Positions 44,860-54,470 of a DNA stretch of 64,000 nt are shown here, piece after piece. Numbering within the stretch: position 1 is the first letter of the stretch; every line of letters starts with the position of its first letter. The DNA comes from Chryseobacterium capnotolerans (GTDB lineage Bacteria > Bacteroidota > Bacteroidia > Flavobacteriales > Weeksellaceae): the NCBI RefSeq assembly GCF_021278965.1, contig NZ_CP065589.1, forward strand, positions 129,001 through 193,000, given 5' to 3'. The translations under genes and the position numbers were made by a program. The notes below the pieces were generated by a model that ran no database searches, was not told where the DNA came from, and saw only the letters and a program-made list of their open reading frames with translations.

Positions 44860-45396
44860 CTATTGTTGATCAGTAGAAGAAATTTTATTTTTTATATAAT
44901 TGAACTTTGAAGTCGTTATAATTCCAATGGTACTATCAGTTGAGTACTTCCTGGAGACAATAATGTATTTATTTTCCTCATAACAATGTTGAATAACTTC
45001 GATAGGAATTGATTCATTATTTTCAAAAGTAATATATCCTAAATAAGATTCACAATGAAAACGCCCTGGATCACCTTCAAATTTTGTGAAAAGGTCAGCG
45101 GCATCTTCCTGAACGAAAGAAAATCCGTTGATTTCTACTAAGAGAATCTTATTTTCTTTCAGCATTTTTTGAAAGTCTTCTTTTATAAGTGCTTTGCTGC
45201 CTACAATACAGGCAATGCTTAATGAAAGGCATAAACCGAATATGGATTGGTATTTTGAAGATTTTACTTTAACTTGATTTATTGTGTTGGGAGGATGATA
45301 TATTATTTTTTTTAGTAGGATCAGTATTATAGATATTGCAATTCCTAAAAATGATACATATTTAATTAAAGTAAGTATCTGAATAAAAATTTCCAT
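44860..45396 (-). CDS. Hypothetical membrane protein (178 aa)
   Basis: Two membrane helices (FLGIAISIILILLKKIIY and YQSIFGLCLSLSIACIVGSK) precede a soluble domain of about 110 residues with VEINGFSFVQEDAADLFTKF and ending in a Lys/Ser-rich tail. No family recognised. It lies just downstream of the aspS terminator on the same strand. Confidence 0.7.
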   Translation of the reverse strand: MEIFIQILTLIKYVSFLGIAISIILILLKKIIYHPPNTINQVKVKSSKYQSIFGLCLSLSIACIVGSKALIKEDFQKMLKENKILLVEINGFSFVQEDAADLFTKFEGDPGRFHCESYLGYITFENNESIPIEVIQHCYEENKYIIVSRKYSTDSTIGIITTSKFNYIKNKISSTDQQ

Positions 45397-45399
45397 AGT

Positions 45400-45428
45400 A
45401 TAAAAAAGCGGGGCAAATACCCCGCTTT
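45400..45428 (-). terminator. Terminator of aspS
   Basis: AAAGCGGGG and CCCCGCTTT form a 9-bp GC-rich stem with a 6-nt loop, and the minus strand continues with a T6 run, directly after the aspS stop. Confidence 0.9.
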
Positions 45429-45432
45429 AAAT

Positions 45433-47187
45433 TTATGCTTTTAAATCTAATTTTAACTCTAGTTCATCAAGTTGTGCATCAGCAATGGAAGCCGGCGCAT
45501 CAATCATTACATCACGCCCGGAATTGTTCTTAGGGAATGCGATATAATCTCTGATCACTTCATTTCCATCAAGGATCGCTACCAAACGGTCAAATCCGAA
45601 TGCTAAACCACCATGTGGCGGTGCTCCGTACTTAAATGCATTCATTAAGAATCCAAACTGAGCTTCTGCTTCTTCTTTTGAGAATCCTAACAGGTCAAAC
45701 ATTTTAGATTGAAGATCTCTGTCGAAAATTCTGATAGATCCACCTCCGATTTCGTTACCGTTAAGTACCATATCATAAGCGTTGGCTCTTGCTTTTCCAG
45801 GATCTGTTTCCAGTAAGTGAATGTCTTCAGGTTTTGGAGATGTGAAAGGGTGGTGCATTGCGTGATATCTTTCAGTGTCTTCATCCCATTCTAATAGAGG
45901 GAAGTCAACAACCCAAAGTGGTGCAAATACGTTTCCTTTTCTTAACCCTAAACGGTTACCAAGCTCCATTCTCAATGCAGAAAGCTGAGCTCTTACTTTG
46001 TTCTCGTTTCCAGAAAGAATCAACATTAAGTCACCTTCTTTAGCTCCGAATTTTTCAATGATTTTCGCTAAATCTTCTTCGTTATAGAATTTGTTTACCG
46101 ATGAGGTTTTCACTCCGTCATTCTGGAATTTAACCCAAACCATTCCTGAAGCACCAATCTGTGGACGTTTTACCCAATCCACAAGCTCATCAATCTGCTT
46201 TCTTGTATAGTCTGCACATCCTTCAATATTGATTCCGACAACCAGTTCAGCTTCATCAAATATTTTAAAGTCTTTTCCTTTTACAAGCTCGTTCAATTCT
46301 ACGAATTCCATCCCGAAACGGATATCCGGTTTGTCATTTCCGTATTTTCTCATTGCATCTGCGAAGGTCATTCTTGGGAAATCTCCAAATTCCTGACCTG
46401 TAATATCTTTGATAAGCGTTTTGGTCATTCCTTCGAAAACGTTCATTACGTCTTCCTGCTCTACAAAAGCCATCTCACAATCTATCTGTGTAAATTCCGG
46501 CTGTCTGTCGGCTCTTAAATCCTCATCACGGAAACATTTTACAATCTGGAAATATTTATCCATTCCACCTACCATCAAAAGCTGTTTGAAAGTCTGTGGA
46601 GACTGTGGAAGAGCATAAAACTGTCCCGGGTTCATTCTGCTCGGAACGACAAAGTCTCTTGCCCCTTCCGGAGTAGACTTAATCAAAACAGGAGTTTCCA
46701 CCTCAATAAAACCTTCATCAGATAAATAATTTCTTACTTTCTGAGCCATTTTATGACGGAAGATCAATTTATCTTTTACAGGATTTCTTCTGATGTCCAG
46801 GTAACGGTATTTCATTCTTAATTCTTCCCCACCATCAGTTTCATCTTCAATAGTGAAAGGTGGAAGCTGAGAATCATTCAGAATGGTTAGTTTTTCAACT
46901 AAAATCTCAATTTCTCCTGTAGGAATATTAGGATTTTTACTTACTCTCTCAATTACTTTTCCAGTAGCCTGAATAACGAATTCACGGCCTAATTTTTTAG
47001 CTTCTTCCATTAATTGTGCAGAAGAACGCTCCTGGTCCAATACCAGCTGGGTAATTCCGTAACGATCTCGAAGATCTACCCAAATCATAAATCCTTTATC
47101 ACGGATAGTCTGTACCCATCCAGATAGTGTAACTTCTTCATTCAGATTTTTCAGAGATAGCTCTCCGTTGGTGTGTGATCGAAACAT
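45433..47187 (-). CDS. aspS: Aspartyl-tRNA synthetase
   Basis: A class II synthetase for tRNA-Asp. I chose the ATG at 47187 ([20 protein letters not shown]) as the usual N-terminus. The OB-fold anticodon domain ([20 protein letters not shown]) is followed by motif 2 around [20 protein letters not shown], the bacterial GAD insertion domain, and motif 3 [20 protein letters not shown]. At 584 aa it is of bacterial type with the GAD domain, and may be discriminating or not; that was not determined. Confidence 0.96.
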   Translation of the reverse strand: MFRSHTNGELSLKNLNEEVTLSGWVQTIRDKGFMIWVDLRDRYGITQLVLDQERSSAQLMEEAKKLGREFVIQATGKVIERVSKNPNIPTGEIEILVEKLTILNDSQLPPFTIEDETDGGEELRMKYRYLDIRRNPVKDKLIFRHKMAQKVRNYLSDEGFIEVETPVLIKSTPEGARDFVVPSRMNPGQFYALPQSPQTFKQLLMVGGMDKYFQIVKCFRDEDLRADRQPEFTQIDCEMAFVEQEDVMNVFEGMTKTLIKDITGQEFGDFPRMTFADAMRKYGNDKPDIRFGMEFVELNELVKGKDFKIFDEAELVVGINIEGCADYTRKQIDELVDWVKRPQIGASGMVWVKFQNDGVKTSSVNKFYNEEDLAKIIEKFGAKEGDLMLILSGNENKVRAQLSALRMELGNRLGLRKGNVFAPLWVVDFPLLEWDEDTERYHAMHHPFTSPKPEDIHLLETDPGKARANAYDMVLNGNEIGGGSIRIFDRDLQSKMFDLLGFSKEEAEAQFGFLMNAFKYGAPPHGGLAFGFDRLVAILDGNEVIRDYIAFPKNNSGRDVMIDAPASIADAQLDELELKLDLKA

Positions 47188-47356
47188 AATTATTTGTTTA
47201 AAGTTCAATGTTTAAGGTTCAGCTTAGAACCTTTTTTTACGTTTGCAAAGATAAGATTTTTGAAGGTTTTTAAAACAAAAAAACTTCCGAAAAGGAAGCT
47301 TTTGAATATTGGGTTTGTCTTTTAATGGACATTTATGTAAAAAATAAAGATGAATT

Positions 47357-47800
47357 TTATTCCAGAAGTTTGATGATTTCCGGTTTTTCATATTTTCGGG
47401 CATAATCCAGTGCTGTATATCCTTTGTCTGTTTTGGTATCCTTTTTAGCACCATTGGCCAGAAGTTTTTTAGTGAAATCTGCATGACCATACTTAGCAGC
47501 AAACATTAATGGTGTTTTTCCGTCACAAGCTTTTTCCAGATCTGCTTTTTCCTCAATAAGTTTTTGAAATACTTGCTGGCTGTTCATTTTTATAGCCAGC
47601 CCCAGTAAAGTATAACTATTATTTTCTATTTGATAGCAGGTATTCATATTTTCTTTGTTGATAATTGTTGCAAAATAAGCAGTATTATCATATTTCAGCA
47701 TTTGCTTATGCTCATGGGTTAGCTCTTGGCTATAGCTAATAGCAGAGAATATTATCAATAGGGAAAGAAATGTTTTTTTGAGTGTTTGAAATTGTTTCAT
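47357..47800 (-). CDS. Secreted ankyrin-repeat protein
   Basis: A signal peptide (LKKTFLSLLIIFSAISYSQE) is followed by three to four ankyrin repeats: NSYTLLGLAIKMNSQQVFQK, GKTPLMFAAKYGHADFTKKL and KGYTALDYARKYEKPEIIKL. The protein is short (147 aa) and has no other domain. Probably a periplasmic protein-binding module; partner unknown. Confidence 0.85.
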   Translation of the reverse strand: MKQFQTLKKTFLSLLIIFSAISYSQELTHEHKQMLKYDNTAYFATIINKENMNTCYQIENNSYTLLGLAIKMNSQQVFQKLIEEKADLEKACDGKTPLMFAAKYGHADFTKKLLANGAKKDTKTDKGYTALDYARKYEKPEIIKLLE

Positions 47801-47811
47801 AGTATTGATTT

Positions 47812-48015
47812 TTATGGTTTGAATTCTAATATATCACCTGGCTGGCAGTCCAACGCAGTGCAAATGGCTTCTAAGGTTGAGATTTTTAAAGCTTTGGCTT
47901 TTCCGGTTTTTAAAATGGAAAGATTAGCCTGAGTAATACCTATTTTTTCTGCCAATTCCTGAGACTGCATTTTTCGTTTGGCGAGCATTACATCAATATT
48001 GATAATGATAGGCAT
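47812..48015 (-). CDS. XRE-family HTH regulator (YozG-like)
   Basis: The 67-residue protein is a single Cro/C1-type HTH: MLAKRKMQSQELAEKIGITQ, then LSILKTGKAKALKISTLEAI and the closing CTALDCQPGDILEF. It starts 2 bp after the DUF2975 gene stop. This pairing of a minimal XRE regulator with a DUF2975 membrane protein is common in Firmicutes and Bacteroidota and suggests a membrane-linked regulatory pair. Confidence 0.9.
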   Translation of the reverse strand: MPIIINIDVMLAKRKMQSQELAEKIGITQANLSILKTGKAKALKISTLEAICTALDCQPGDILEFKP

Positions 48016-48017
48016 AA

Positions 48018-48602
48018 TTATATTGTTAAGTCGTTTTGTATCTGTAATTCGTATCCCTTTTTAAAGAACTCTATGATGAAGAGAATAACAATTCCCATGG
48101 ATAGATGAATTAATATAAACATGGGATCAATATCATACACAGATTGATTTATAAAGTATAGAGTGATTGAAAACAGCGGGATAAACAGAATATTAAGAAA
48201 GGCAAACTGCTTTAGTGAACGAATTACCTCCTTGTTAAAAATAATATCATTGCTCATTCCTTTAAATATTTTAAATAAATAAAAAGTGAATACACTGTAG
48301 AACCCTAAGAAAAATAGAATAGAAAATAGAGTATGTAAATTATAATCTCCTGTAGTAACGGAATCGGAGAATGGTATGCTGAATTGAAATTTTAAAGAAT
48401 CAGAAACAGGTTTTCCTCCTTCGTTATTGAAATTACCAAGCTTAAATATCTCAGATAAATAATCTGTACCAGTATTCTGATTGATGTAAATGACCATAAA
48501 TCCAAAGAGGAGATAGCCTAAATACAGCAATTGACCAATGCATCCTATGAGCAGTATTTTATTTAAGATTGTAGATAGTGAATTTGTTCCAATGAGTTTC
48601 AT
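48018..48602 (-). CDS. DUF2975 membrane protein
   Basis: Four membrane helices in 194 residues, near 12-38, 90-108, 127-145 and 155-175, in the DUF2975 arrangement. A periplasmic stretch of about 45 residues (YLSEIFKLGNFNNEGGKPVS and following) lies between the first two. It is translated just ahead of the XRE regulator (2 bp gap), with which it likely acts. Function unknown. Confidence 0.82.
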   Translation of the reverse strand: MKLIGTNSLSTILNKILLIGCIGQLLYLGYLLFGFMVIYINQNTGTDYLSEIFKLGNFNNEGGKPVSDSLKFQFSIPFSDSVTTGDYNLHTLFSILFFLGFYSVFTFYLFKIFKGMSNDIIFNKEVIRSLKQFAFLNILFIPLFSITLYFINQSVYDIDPMFILIHLSMGIVILFIIEFFKKGYELQIQNDLTI

Positions 48603-48789
48603 ATACTGTTATTTTGTTGTAAATGTATAAATAATTATCGTATTACAATAAAAAAATATTGTTTTTTTGCTCTTGTTATATTGTATAATATTAATTCTTA
48701 CCATCAATACACCAGTATTTATTAAGCAGATCATATTTTTTAGCCTGAAAAACTTTCCATATGCTAATCCGTAATTGTTTCTGAATGAA

Positions 48790-48797
48790 TATTTTTG
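48790..48797 (+). promoter_or_regulatory. -7 element of the MATE gene
   Basis: TATTTTTG fits TAnnTTTG and lies 21 bp before the ATG at 48819. Confidence 0.45.
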
Positions 48798-48818
48798 TAT
48801 TTCAAACAAAGAAGAATT

Positions 48819-50213
48819 ATGGCAAAGTATATTGACTTTATTAAAAAAGCCTTTAGTGGAGAAGAAACTGATTTTACAAAAGTAAATATCAGGAGTGCTG
48901 TTCTGCTTCTTGCCATTCCTATGATGTTGGAAATGGCGATGGAGTCAGTATTTGCATTGGTAGACTTGTATTTTGTAGGACATCTGAAGGAGAGTGGTTT
49001 TGCCATTCAGACGGTGGGGCTTACTGAGTCTGTACTTTCCATTATGTATTCTATCGCGATCGGGATGAGTATGGCTGCAACAGCGATGGTAGCGAGAAGA
49101 ATTGGGGAGAAAAACCCTGAACAGGCATCCAGAAGCGCAGCACAGGTATTGCTGGTTTCATTTGCAATTACGCTTGTTCTAAGCATTTTAGGCGTTGTAT
49201 ATGCCGAAGAAATTCTGATTCTGATGGGATCAAGACCGGAAGCCGCTGCTTATGGAAAAAACTTTACGAGAATTATGATGGGAAGCAGCACAATCATTAT
49301 GCTTTTATTCCTTATCAACGGGATCTTCCGAGGAACTGGAAATGCAATGATTGCTATGAAAAGTTTATGGATTGCGAATATTGCCAATATTATTCTCTGT
49401 CCTGTTCTTATTAAAGGATTGGGGCCAATTCCGGCAATGGGACTTACAGGAGCGGCGTTGGCTACTACTATTGGAAGAAGCATCGGGGTAATGTATCAGC
49501 TGTATCATCTTTTAGTGGCAGATACACAGATCAGAATTAAGCTCCCTTACTTTAAAGCAGATACAGCATTAATTAAATCTATCATAAAAATTGCAACTCC
49601 CGGAATTTTTCAGTTTGTAATTGCTTCGTGCAGCTGGATTTTTCTGGCTGAACTGGTAGCCACTACAGGAGGTGAAAATGCTTCGGCGGGGTATCAGACT
49701 GCTTTAAGATTAATGATGTTTTTTATGCTTCCGGCTTGGGGACTTAGTAATGCAGCATCCACTTTGGTGGGACAAAATATGGGAGCTAATGAAATGCTAA
49801 GAGCAGAACAGTCTGTAATGAAAACTGTGAAGTATAATGTGATCTTCATGGTAATTGTAAGTTTAATATTTGTTCTTTTCGGTAATTTCTTAGTAGGCTT
49901 CTTCACTCAGGAAGTAGAGATTAAGGATTTTGCTAAAAATGCACTGTACATAATGAGTATAGGGTTTATTTTCTATGGAATCGGGATGGTGATGATTAAT
50001 GCATTCAATGGGGCAGGGGATACCTGGACACCAACTTGGGTGAATCTATTTGGATTCTGGCTGTTTCAAATTCCTTTAGCTTATTTTCTTTCCAAATATC
50101 TGGAAATGGGACCTAAAGGAGTATTTATCTCCATTCCAGCTGCAGAAACTTTGATTACTGTTGTTGCCTTTATTCTGTTTAGAAGAGGAAAGTGGAAAAC
50201 CGTTAAAGTATAA
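48819..50213 (+). CDS. MATE family multidrug efflux transporter
   Basis: About twelve membrane helices in 464 residues, in two six-helix halves with the MATE/DinF pattern: LLAIPMMLEMAMESVFALVD and LYFVGHL in the first half, GIFQFVIASCSWIFLAEL and GLSNAASTLVGQNMGANE in the second. It exports cationic drugs or metabolites by sodium or proton antiport. The ATG at 48819 (MAKYIDFIKKAFSGEE) is preferred over an upstream TTG that overlaps the promoter. Confidence 0.93.
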   Translation: MAKYIDFIKKAFSGEETDFTKVNIRSAVLLLAIPMMLEMAMESVFALVDLYFVGHLKESGFAIQTVGLTESVLSIMYSIAIGMSMAATAMVARRIGEKNPEQASRSAAQVLLVSFAITLVLSILGVVYAEEILILMGSRPEAAAYGKNFTRIMMGSSTIIMLLFLINGIFRGTGNAMIAMKSLWIANIANIILCPVLIKGLGPIPAMGLTGAALATTIGRSIGVMYQLYHLLVADTQIRIKLPYFKADTALIKSIIKIATPGIFQFVIASCSWIFLAELVATTGGENASAGYQTALRLMMFFMLPAWGLSNAASTLVGQNMGANEMLRAEQSVMKTVKYNVIFMVIVSLIFVLFGNFLVGFFTQEVEIKDFAKNALYIMSIGFIFYGIGMVMINAFNGAGDTWTPTWVNLFGFWLFQIPLAYFLSKYLEMGPKGVFISIPAAETLITVVAFILFRRGKWKTVKV

Positions 50214-50224
50214 GTAAGAAAGCG

Positions 50225-50350
50225 GGAAGATGGTTGCTGGGGGTTGATGAAGGTTAAAGTACAAATTATCATCTTTTATTGTAATAGATTGATCAAGCTA
50301 ATATCACATTAACGACTGACAGAACTTCCATCTTCCAGCATCCATCTTCC
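50225..50350. repeat. Long inverted repeat in the MATE-THX gap
   Basis: GGAAGATGGTTGCTGG (50225-50240) and CCAGCATCCATCTTCC (50335-50350) are complementary at 15 of 16 bases around a 94-bp centre. The right side also repeats CCATCTTCC directly. It resembles GGAAGATGG-rich intergenic repeats in Chryseobacterium genomes. Confidence 0.65.
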
Positions 50351-50417
50351 TTACCTAAATATTTGCATTTTAGGCATGTATTTCCTAAATTCGTAATAAC
50401 AACAAATATTTATTACT

Positions 50418-50537
50418 ATGGGAAAGGGAGACAAAAAATCCAGAAGAGGTAAAATCAATTCCGGAAACTATGGAAAAAGAAGACCTAGAAAGGCTTCAAA
50501 ATCGATTGTAGCCTCAGAAGAAAAATCTAAAAAGTAA
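50418..50537 (+). CDS. 30S ribosomal protein THX
   Basis: A 39-residue, strongly basic protein starting MGKGDKKSRRGKINSGNYGK and continuing KRRPRKAS. This matches ribosomal protein bTHX, which binds the top of the 30S head in Thermus and is annotated in many Bacteroidota. It is too short for routine gene calling. A strong terminator follows 6 bp after the stop. Confidence 0.92.
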   Translation: MGKGDKKSRRGKINSGNYGKRRPRKASKSIVASEEKSKK

Positions 50538-50543
50538 TGACAA

Positions 50544-50578
50544 TAAAAAAGACCGGAGAAATTTTCTCCGGTCTTTTT
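50544..50578 (+). terminator. Terminator of the THX gene
   Basis: AAAAAGACCGGAGAA and TTCTCCGGTCTTTTT form a strong stem with a 4-nt loop; it can also serve the convergent DUF937 gene. Confidence 0.9.
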
Positions 50579-50597
50579 CTATGACAAATTAAATTAA

Positions 50598-51254
50598 TTA
50601 TTTCCCAAAAATATTTCCAAGAATGCTTCCTAATCCGCCATTGCCTTGTTGCTGTTGGTTTCCACCACCGCCAAGTACGCTTCCTAAGATATCATTCAAT
50701 GGGTTTCCTGATGACTGAGACTGCCCACTACCTAAAACACTTCCAAGAATGTCATTTAATGGGCTAGATTGTTGGGTCTGTGCCTGGTTAGAAGCATTTC
50801 CTAAAATCCCACCTAAAAGATCTCCTAAACCTCCGGCTCCAACATTGCTCTGTTGTTTTTGTTGTCCGATGTATCCCATAACAACTGGTGCCAACATAGC
50901 AAGAATAGGTCCTATCTTGTCAATTGAGATCCCTGTGTTTTGTGATAACTGGTTTTCTACTGTACTTTTTTGTCCGCCAAAGATATGATCAAGTATAGAT
51001 CCGCCTTCAGCCTGTCTGGCTTCAATTTGTGATGGATCGTTTAAAATACTTCCGTTATGGTCTTTATCTAGAGCACTGTTTAATGCTTCAGCTTCCTTAG
51101 CATCTTGAGATTTATTTCTAAGATAAGAAATGATAAGAGGAGTAGCTACTGCTAATAAAGCAATTACCTGATTTCTATTGATTCCGAATTTGTTTTCAGC
51201 CTGTTCAGCAACCTGGTTGCTAGTGTTCCCTGTAAGTAGGTCTATTAAGCTCAT
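50598..51254 (-). CDS. DUF937 (YidB-like) protein with Gly/Gln-rich repeats
   Basis: The N-terminal half has the DUF937 pattern (FGINRNQVIALLAVATPLII, then ILDHIFGGQKSTVENQLSQN and ILAMLAPVVMGYIGQQ). The C-terminal third is a low-complexity array of LNDILGSVLG units separated by Gln/Ser/Gly stretches, ending GLGSILGNIFGK. No signal peptide. Function of the family is unknown. Confidence 0.88.
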   Translation of the reverse strand: MSLIDLLTGNTSNQVAEQAENKFGINRNQVIALLAVATPLIISYLRNKSQDAKEAEALNSALDKDHNGSILNDPSQIEARQAEGGSILDHIFGGQKSTVENQLSQNTGISIDKIGPILAMLAPVVMGYIGQQKQQSNVGAGGLGDLLGGILGNASNQAQTQQSSPLNDILGSVLGSGQSQSSGNPLNDILGSVLGGGGNQQQQGNGGLGSILGNIFGK

Positions 51255-51455
51255 TGTTTGTGTTTATTAAAGTATTAATTGACTCAAAGTTATCAAAAAA
51301 TATGCCTCACAAAATACTTCAGATTCATAATTATTGTTAAAGTTTCCTGATCTCTGTTTTGAAGCATCCTATCCCTTTTTAAGAAAGATGGTTTTTCTAA
51401 AAAACTGAGAATTATATAAAATTTATCAATAAATGCTTTTACAAAAACTTAATCT

Positions 51456-51965
51456 TTAATTCTTTACAATCGGAACATTAGAGCATGCTTCACCAAACAT
51501 CAAAGATTTTACAAGAGGTTTTAGCTGCTCCACCAGCTCTATATAAGCATTTTCAGGAATTTCCTTATCTGAACATCCCTTTACCAATACTCTTTTTCCT
51601 CTCATGTCTTCAAAATCATAGGTCTGGATGGCATTATGCATCAGAATAACTTCTAAATCTTCTTTGCTTCCAAATACGATTTTTTTTGCAACATCTGTAA
51701 GCTTGGCCGTCAGTACAAAATAAGCCCACAGCGGAATAATAGTATCTACAGAATTGTAAATATAAATATAAGAATCTCTGTATTCTTCAACATTAATGGC
51801 TTCTACTTTTTCACGGAAATCTTTCTCTTTCAGGATCATCTCCTGAAAAAGAAAATCTTTAAGGTCAATACCTTTTCTTAGTCCTTTGGGAAGAAGAGTA
51901 GCAAGGTCAAAATTCACAAGGCCGCTTTCAGCAACTTTATTTCGGATTTCAAATTCTTCTGACAT
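51456..51965 (-). CDS. DUF2480 family protein
   Basis: The 169-residue cytosolic protein matches the Bacteroidota DUF2480 family: NKVAESGLVNFDLATLLPKG, FLFQEMILKEKDFREKVEA, and the C-terminal KRVLVKGCSDKEIPENAYIE and KSLMFGEACSNVPI. The start at 51965 (MSEEFEIRN) is preferred to a slightly upstream ATG at 51974. Role unknown. It is divergent from lpxB. Confidence 0.85.
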   Translation of the reverse strand: MSEEFEIRNKVAESGLVNFDLATLLPKGLRKGIDLKDFLFQEMILKEKDFREKVEAINVEEYRDSYIYIYNSVDTIIPLWAYFVLTAKLTDVAKKIVFGSKEDLEVILMHNAIQTYDFEDMRGKRVLVKGCSDKEIPENAYIELVEQLKPLVKSLMFGEACSNVPIVKN

Positions 51966-52111
51966 TTTTATCATTATCTTTGAACAAATTTACGAATTAA
52001 GATCAATATACATTTTAATTTGTTCTCTATCCTTACTATAGAAACTGACCATAATTGACAGCAAAAGGCTGTTTCTGGCGGTTATTAAAACAAATAAAGA
52101 TTTCGAAAGAA

Positions 52112-53215
52112 ATGAAATATTACATTATTGCAGGAGAAGCTTCCGGTGATCTTCATGGAAGCAATTTGATGAAATCCCTCAAACAAAAAGATCCGAATGC
52201 TGAGTTCAGGTTTTGGGGAGGTGACTTAATGGAAGCTCAGGGCGGGACATTGGTAAAACATTACCGTGATCTGGCGTTTATGGGGTTTCTGGAAGTGGTC
52301 ATGAATCTGAGAACGATTTTGAATAACATCAAATTCTGCAAAGAAGATATTCAGAATAACAGACCTGATGTTTTAATTCTGGTAGATTATCCGGGATTTA
52401 ATTTAAGGATAGCCAAATTTGCCAAGGAATTAGGTATTAAGGTAATTTATTATATTTCACCCCAGCTTTGGGCCTGGAAAGAAGGAAGAGTAGAGATCAT
52501 CAAAAAGTATGTGGATGAAATGATGGTTATTCTTCCGTTTGAAGAAGATTTTTACAGAAAGCATGGCGTTCATTCGCACTTTGTAGGTCATCCTTTACTG
52601 GATGCGATCTCTGATCTAAAGGAAATCAGTATTGATGGGTTTAAAAAAGAAAATGGATTAAACGAAAAAGAAATTATAGCCCTTTTACCAGGTTCCAGAA
52701 AACAGGAAGTGGAAAAAATGCTTGAAATTATGCTTTCCGTAAGACCACATTTTAAAAATTATCAGTTCGTGATTGCTGGGGCGCCAAGTCTTCCTAAAGA
52801 TTTTTACGAGAAATATGTAGATGATAATGTACATTTTGTTTCGAACAGAACCTACGATCTGCTCAGATGCTCAAAAGCAGCTCTGGTAACTTCCGGAACA
52901 GCTACGTTAGAAACAGCTCTACTGAATATTCCTGAAGTGGTATGTTATCGTGGAAGTGCGGTTTCTTATGCAATTGCTAAAAGGCTTGTGAAAAATATCA
53001 ATTATATTTCATTAGTGAACCTTATCATGGATAGAGAAGTCGTGAAAGAACTTATCCAGAGCGATTTGAATACTGAGAATCTGGTAGACGAACTCAATAA
53101 AATTTTAGAAGGAGAAAAAAGAGAACAGGTCCTTAACGATTATAGCCTTTTGAGAGAAAAGCTTGGCGGAAAAGGAGCCAGTGATCATGCTGCTGATGTG
53201 ATTTTAAAAGTCTGA
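52112..53215 (+). CDS. lpxB: Lipid-A-disaccharide synthase
   Basis: LpxB joins UDP-diacylglucosamine and lipid X during lipid A synthesis. The ATG at 52112 (MKYYIIAGEASGDLHGSNLM) gives the family N-terminus. Other signatures: VILVDYPGFNLRIAKFAKEL, VIYYISPQLWAWKEGR, SHFVGHPLLDAI, LLPGSRKQEVEKML and VTSGTATLETALLNIPEVVC. 367 aa is normal. Together with waaA in this window it confirms a lipid A/Kdo outer membrane. Confidence 0.95.
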   Translation: MKYYIIAGEASGDLHGSNLMKSLKQKDPNAEFRFWGGDLMEAQGGTLVKHYRDLAFMGFLEVVMNLRTILNNIKFCKEDIQNNRPDVLILVDYPGFNLRIAKFAKELGIKVIYYISPQLWAWKEGRVEIIKKYVDEMMVILPFEEDFYRKHGVHSHFVGHPLLDAISDLKEISIDGFKKENGLNEKEIIALLPGSRKQEVEKMLEIMLSVRPHFKNYQFVIAGAPSLPKDFYEKYVDDNVHFVSNRTYDLLRCSKAALVTSGTATLETALLNIPEVVCYRGSAVSYAIAKRLVKNINYISLVNLIMDREVVKELIQSDLNTENLVDELNKILEGEKREQVLNDYSLLREKLGGKGASDHAADVILKV

Positions 53216-53239
53216 GAAGAATATATATCCTCTATTACC

Positions 53240-54331
53240 ATGAAGCATTTGAAGAATTTTCTATTATTAATTGCCTGTACAATTTTCTCATTAAGTTTTG
53301 CTCAAAAAGAAGCAGTATCAAGAGATAAAGTCCAGATTTTCTATTATGGCTGGTACGGAAACCAAAAAACAGACGGAAGTCTACAACATTGGAATCATGA
53401 AATTATCCCGCATTGGAATAATCCTAAATGGAATAATCTCGGACATTACAAAGGCGGAGATGATATTGGTGCGAATTTTTACCCGGAATTAGGGAATTAT
53501 AGCTCCAATGATAAAATAATCATAGAGAAACATCTGAAGATGATTAAAGAATCTGGTGCAGGAGTTGTCGTGGTAAGCTGGCTGGGAAAGGATTCTTTTA
53601 CGGATAAAAGTTTAATGAAATATCTGGATGTCGCAGACCGTTTAGGATTAAAAATAGCATTTCATATAGAGCCGTTCTATAAAACAATCACTGAACTTAG
53701 AGATCAGCTTTCTTATCTTGTTAAAACATATGCTCATCATCATGCTTTTTACAAAAAAAATGGAAAACCTTTATATTATGTCTATGACAGTTATAAAATA
53801 GCACCGGAAGAATGGAAGAAGTTGCTTTCTAGAAATGGAGAAAAAACAGTACGAAACACAGCTTTAGATGCTTATTATATTGGGCTATGGGTAGAAAAAA
53901 ATGATTCTTCTTTTTTCGATACTGCAGGATTTGATGGGTTCTATACTTATTTTGCCAGTGAAGGTTTTGTTTTTGGAAGTACAACTTCCAATTGGGAGTA
54001 TATGGCTCAATATGCAAAAGATCGTGATCTTATTTTTATTCCATGTGTAGGTCCTGGTTATTCCGATACAAGAATCAGACCTTGGAATGAAGCTAATTTT
54101 AAAAGCAGAGAAGGTGGAAAATATTATGAAAGAATGTTTGATGCTGCCATTAAAATGAATCCTGAATTAATAGGCATTACCTCATTTAACGAATGGCATG
54201 AAGGAACCCAGATAGAGTCTGCAATTCCTAAAAAGACAGACCGTTTCACCTACGAAGATTACGGCAAAGATCCATGGATGTATATCAAAGAAACAAAACG
54301 TTTGACGGATAAGTTCTTGAAAAGAAAGTAA
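53240..54331 (+). CDS. Secreted glycoside hydrolase family 99-like protein
   Basis: A signal peptide (FLLLIACTIFSLSFAQ) is followed by a TIM-barrel sequence of the GH99 type: VQIFYYGWYGNQKTDGSLQH, SGAGVVVVSWLGKD, KIAFHIEPFYK, and the acidic active-site region ITSFNEWHEGTQIESA. GH99 enzymes are endo-alpha-mannosidases or endomannanases. Its 363 residues cover the whole family domain. It lies 24 bp after lpxB and may be cotranscribed, perhaps acting on host- or yeast-derived glycans. Confidence 0.85.
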   Translation: MKHLKNFLLLIACTIFSLSFAQKEAVSRDKVQIFYYGWYGNQKTDGSLQHWNHEIIPHWNNPKWNNLGHYKGGDDIGANFYPELGNYSSNDKIIIEKHLKMIKESGAGVVVVSWLGKDSFTDKSLMKYLDVADRLGLKIAFHIEPFYKTITELRDQLSYLVKTYAHHHAFYKKNGKPLYYVYDSYKIAPEEWKKLLSRNGEKTVRNTALDAYYIGLWVEKNDSSFFDTAGFDGFYTYFASEGFVFGSTTSNWEYMAQYAKDRDLIFIPCVGPGYSDTRIRPWNEANFKSREGGKYYERMFDAAIKMNPELIGITSFNEWHEGTQIESAIPKKTDRFTYEDYGKDPWMYIKETKRLTDKFLKRK

Positions 54332-54470
54332 AACTTTTTCGTATAAACTTAATTTCATAGCAAAAAAATAAGCGCCCTGTTAATCTCTTTGAAGTTTGCA
54401 GGGTGTTTTATTTAGTAATTACAGTGATAATAATCTATGAATCAATTTCCTATATTGGTAATATAATTAA

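Noticed and set aside
47224..47502. Minus-strand frame overlapping the ankyrin gene
   Set aside because: It runs in another frame through the ankyrin coding region and the gap before aspS, with no family features.
47812..48602. XRE regulator plus neighbour as a toxin-antitoxin pair
   Set aside because: The partner is a four-helix DUF2975 membrane protein, a known companion of such regulators, not a toxin.
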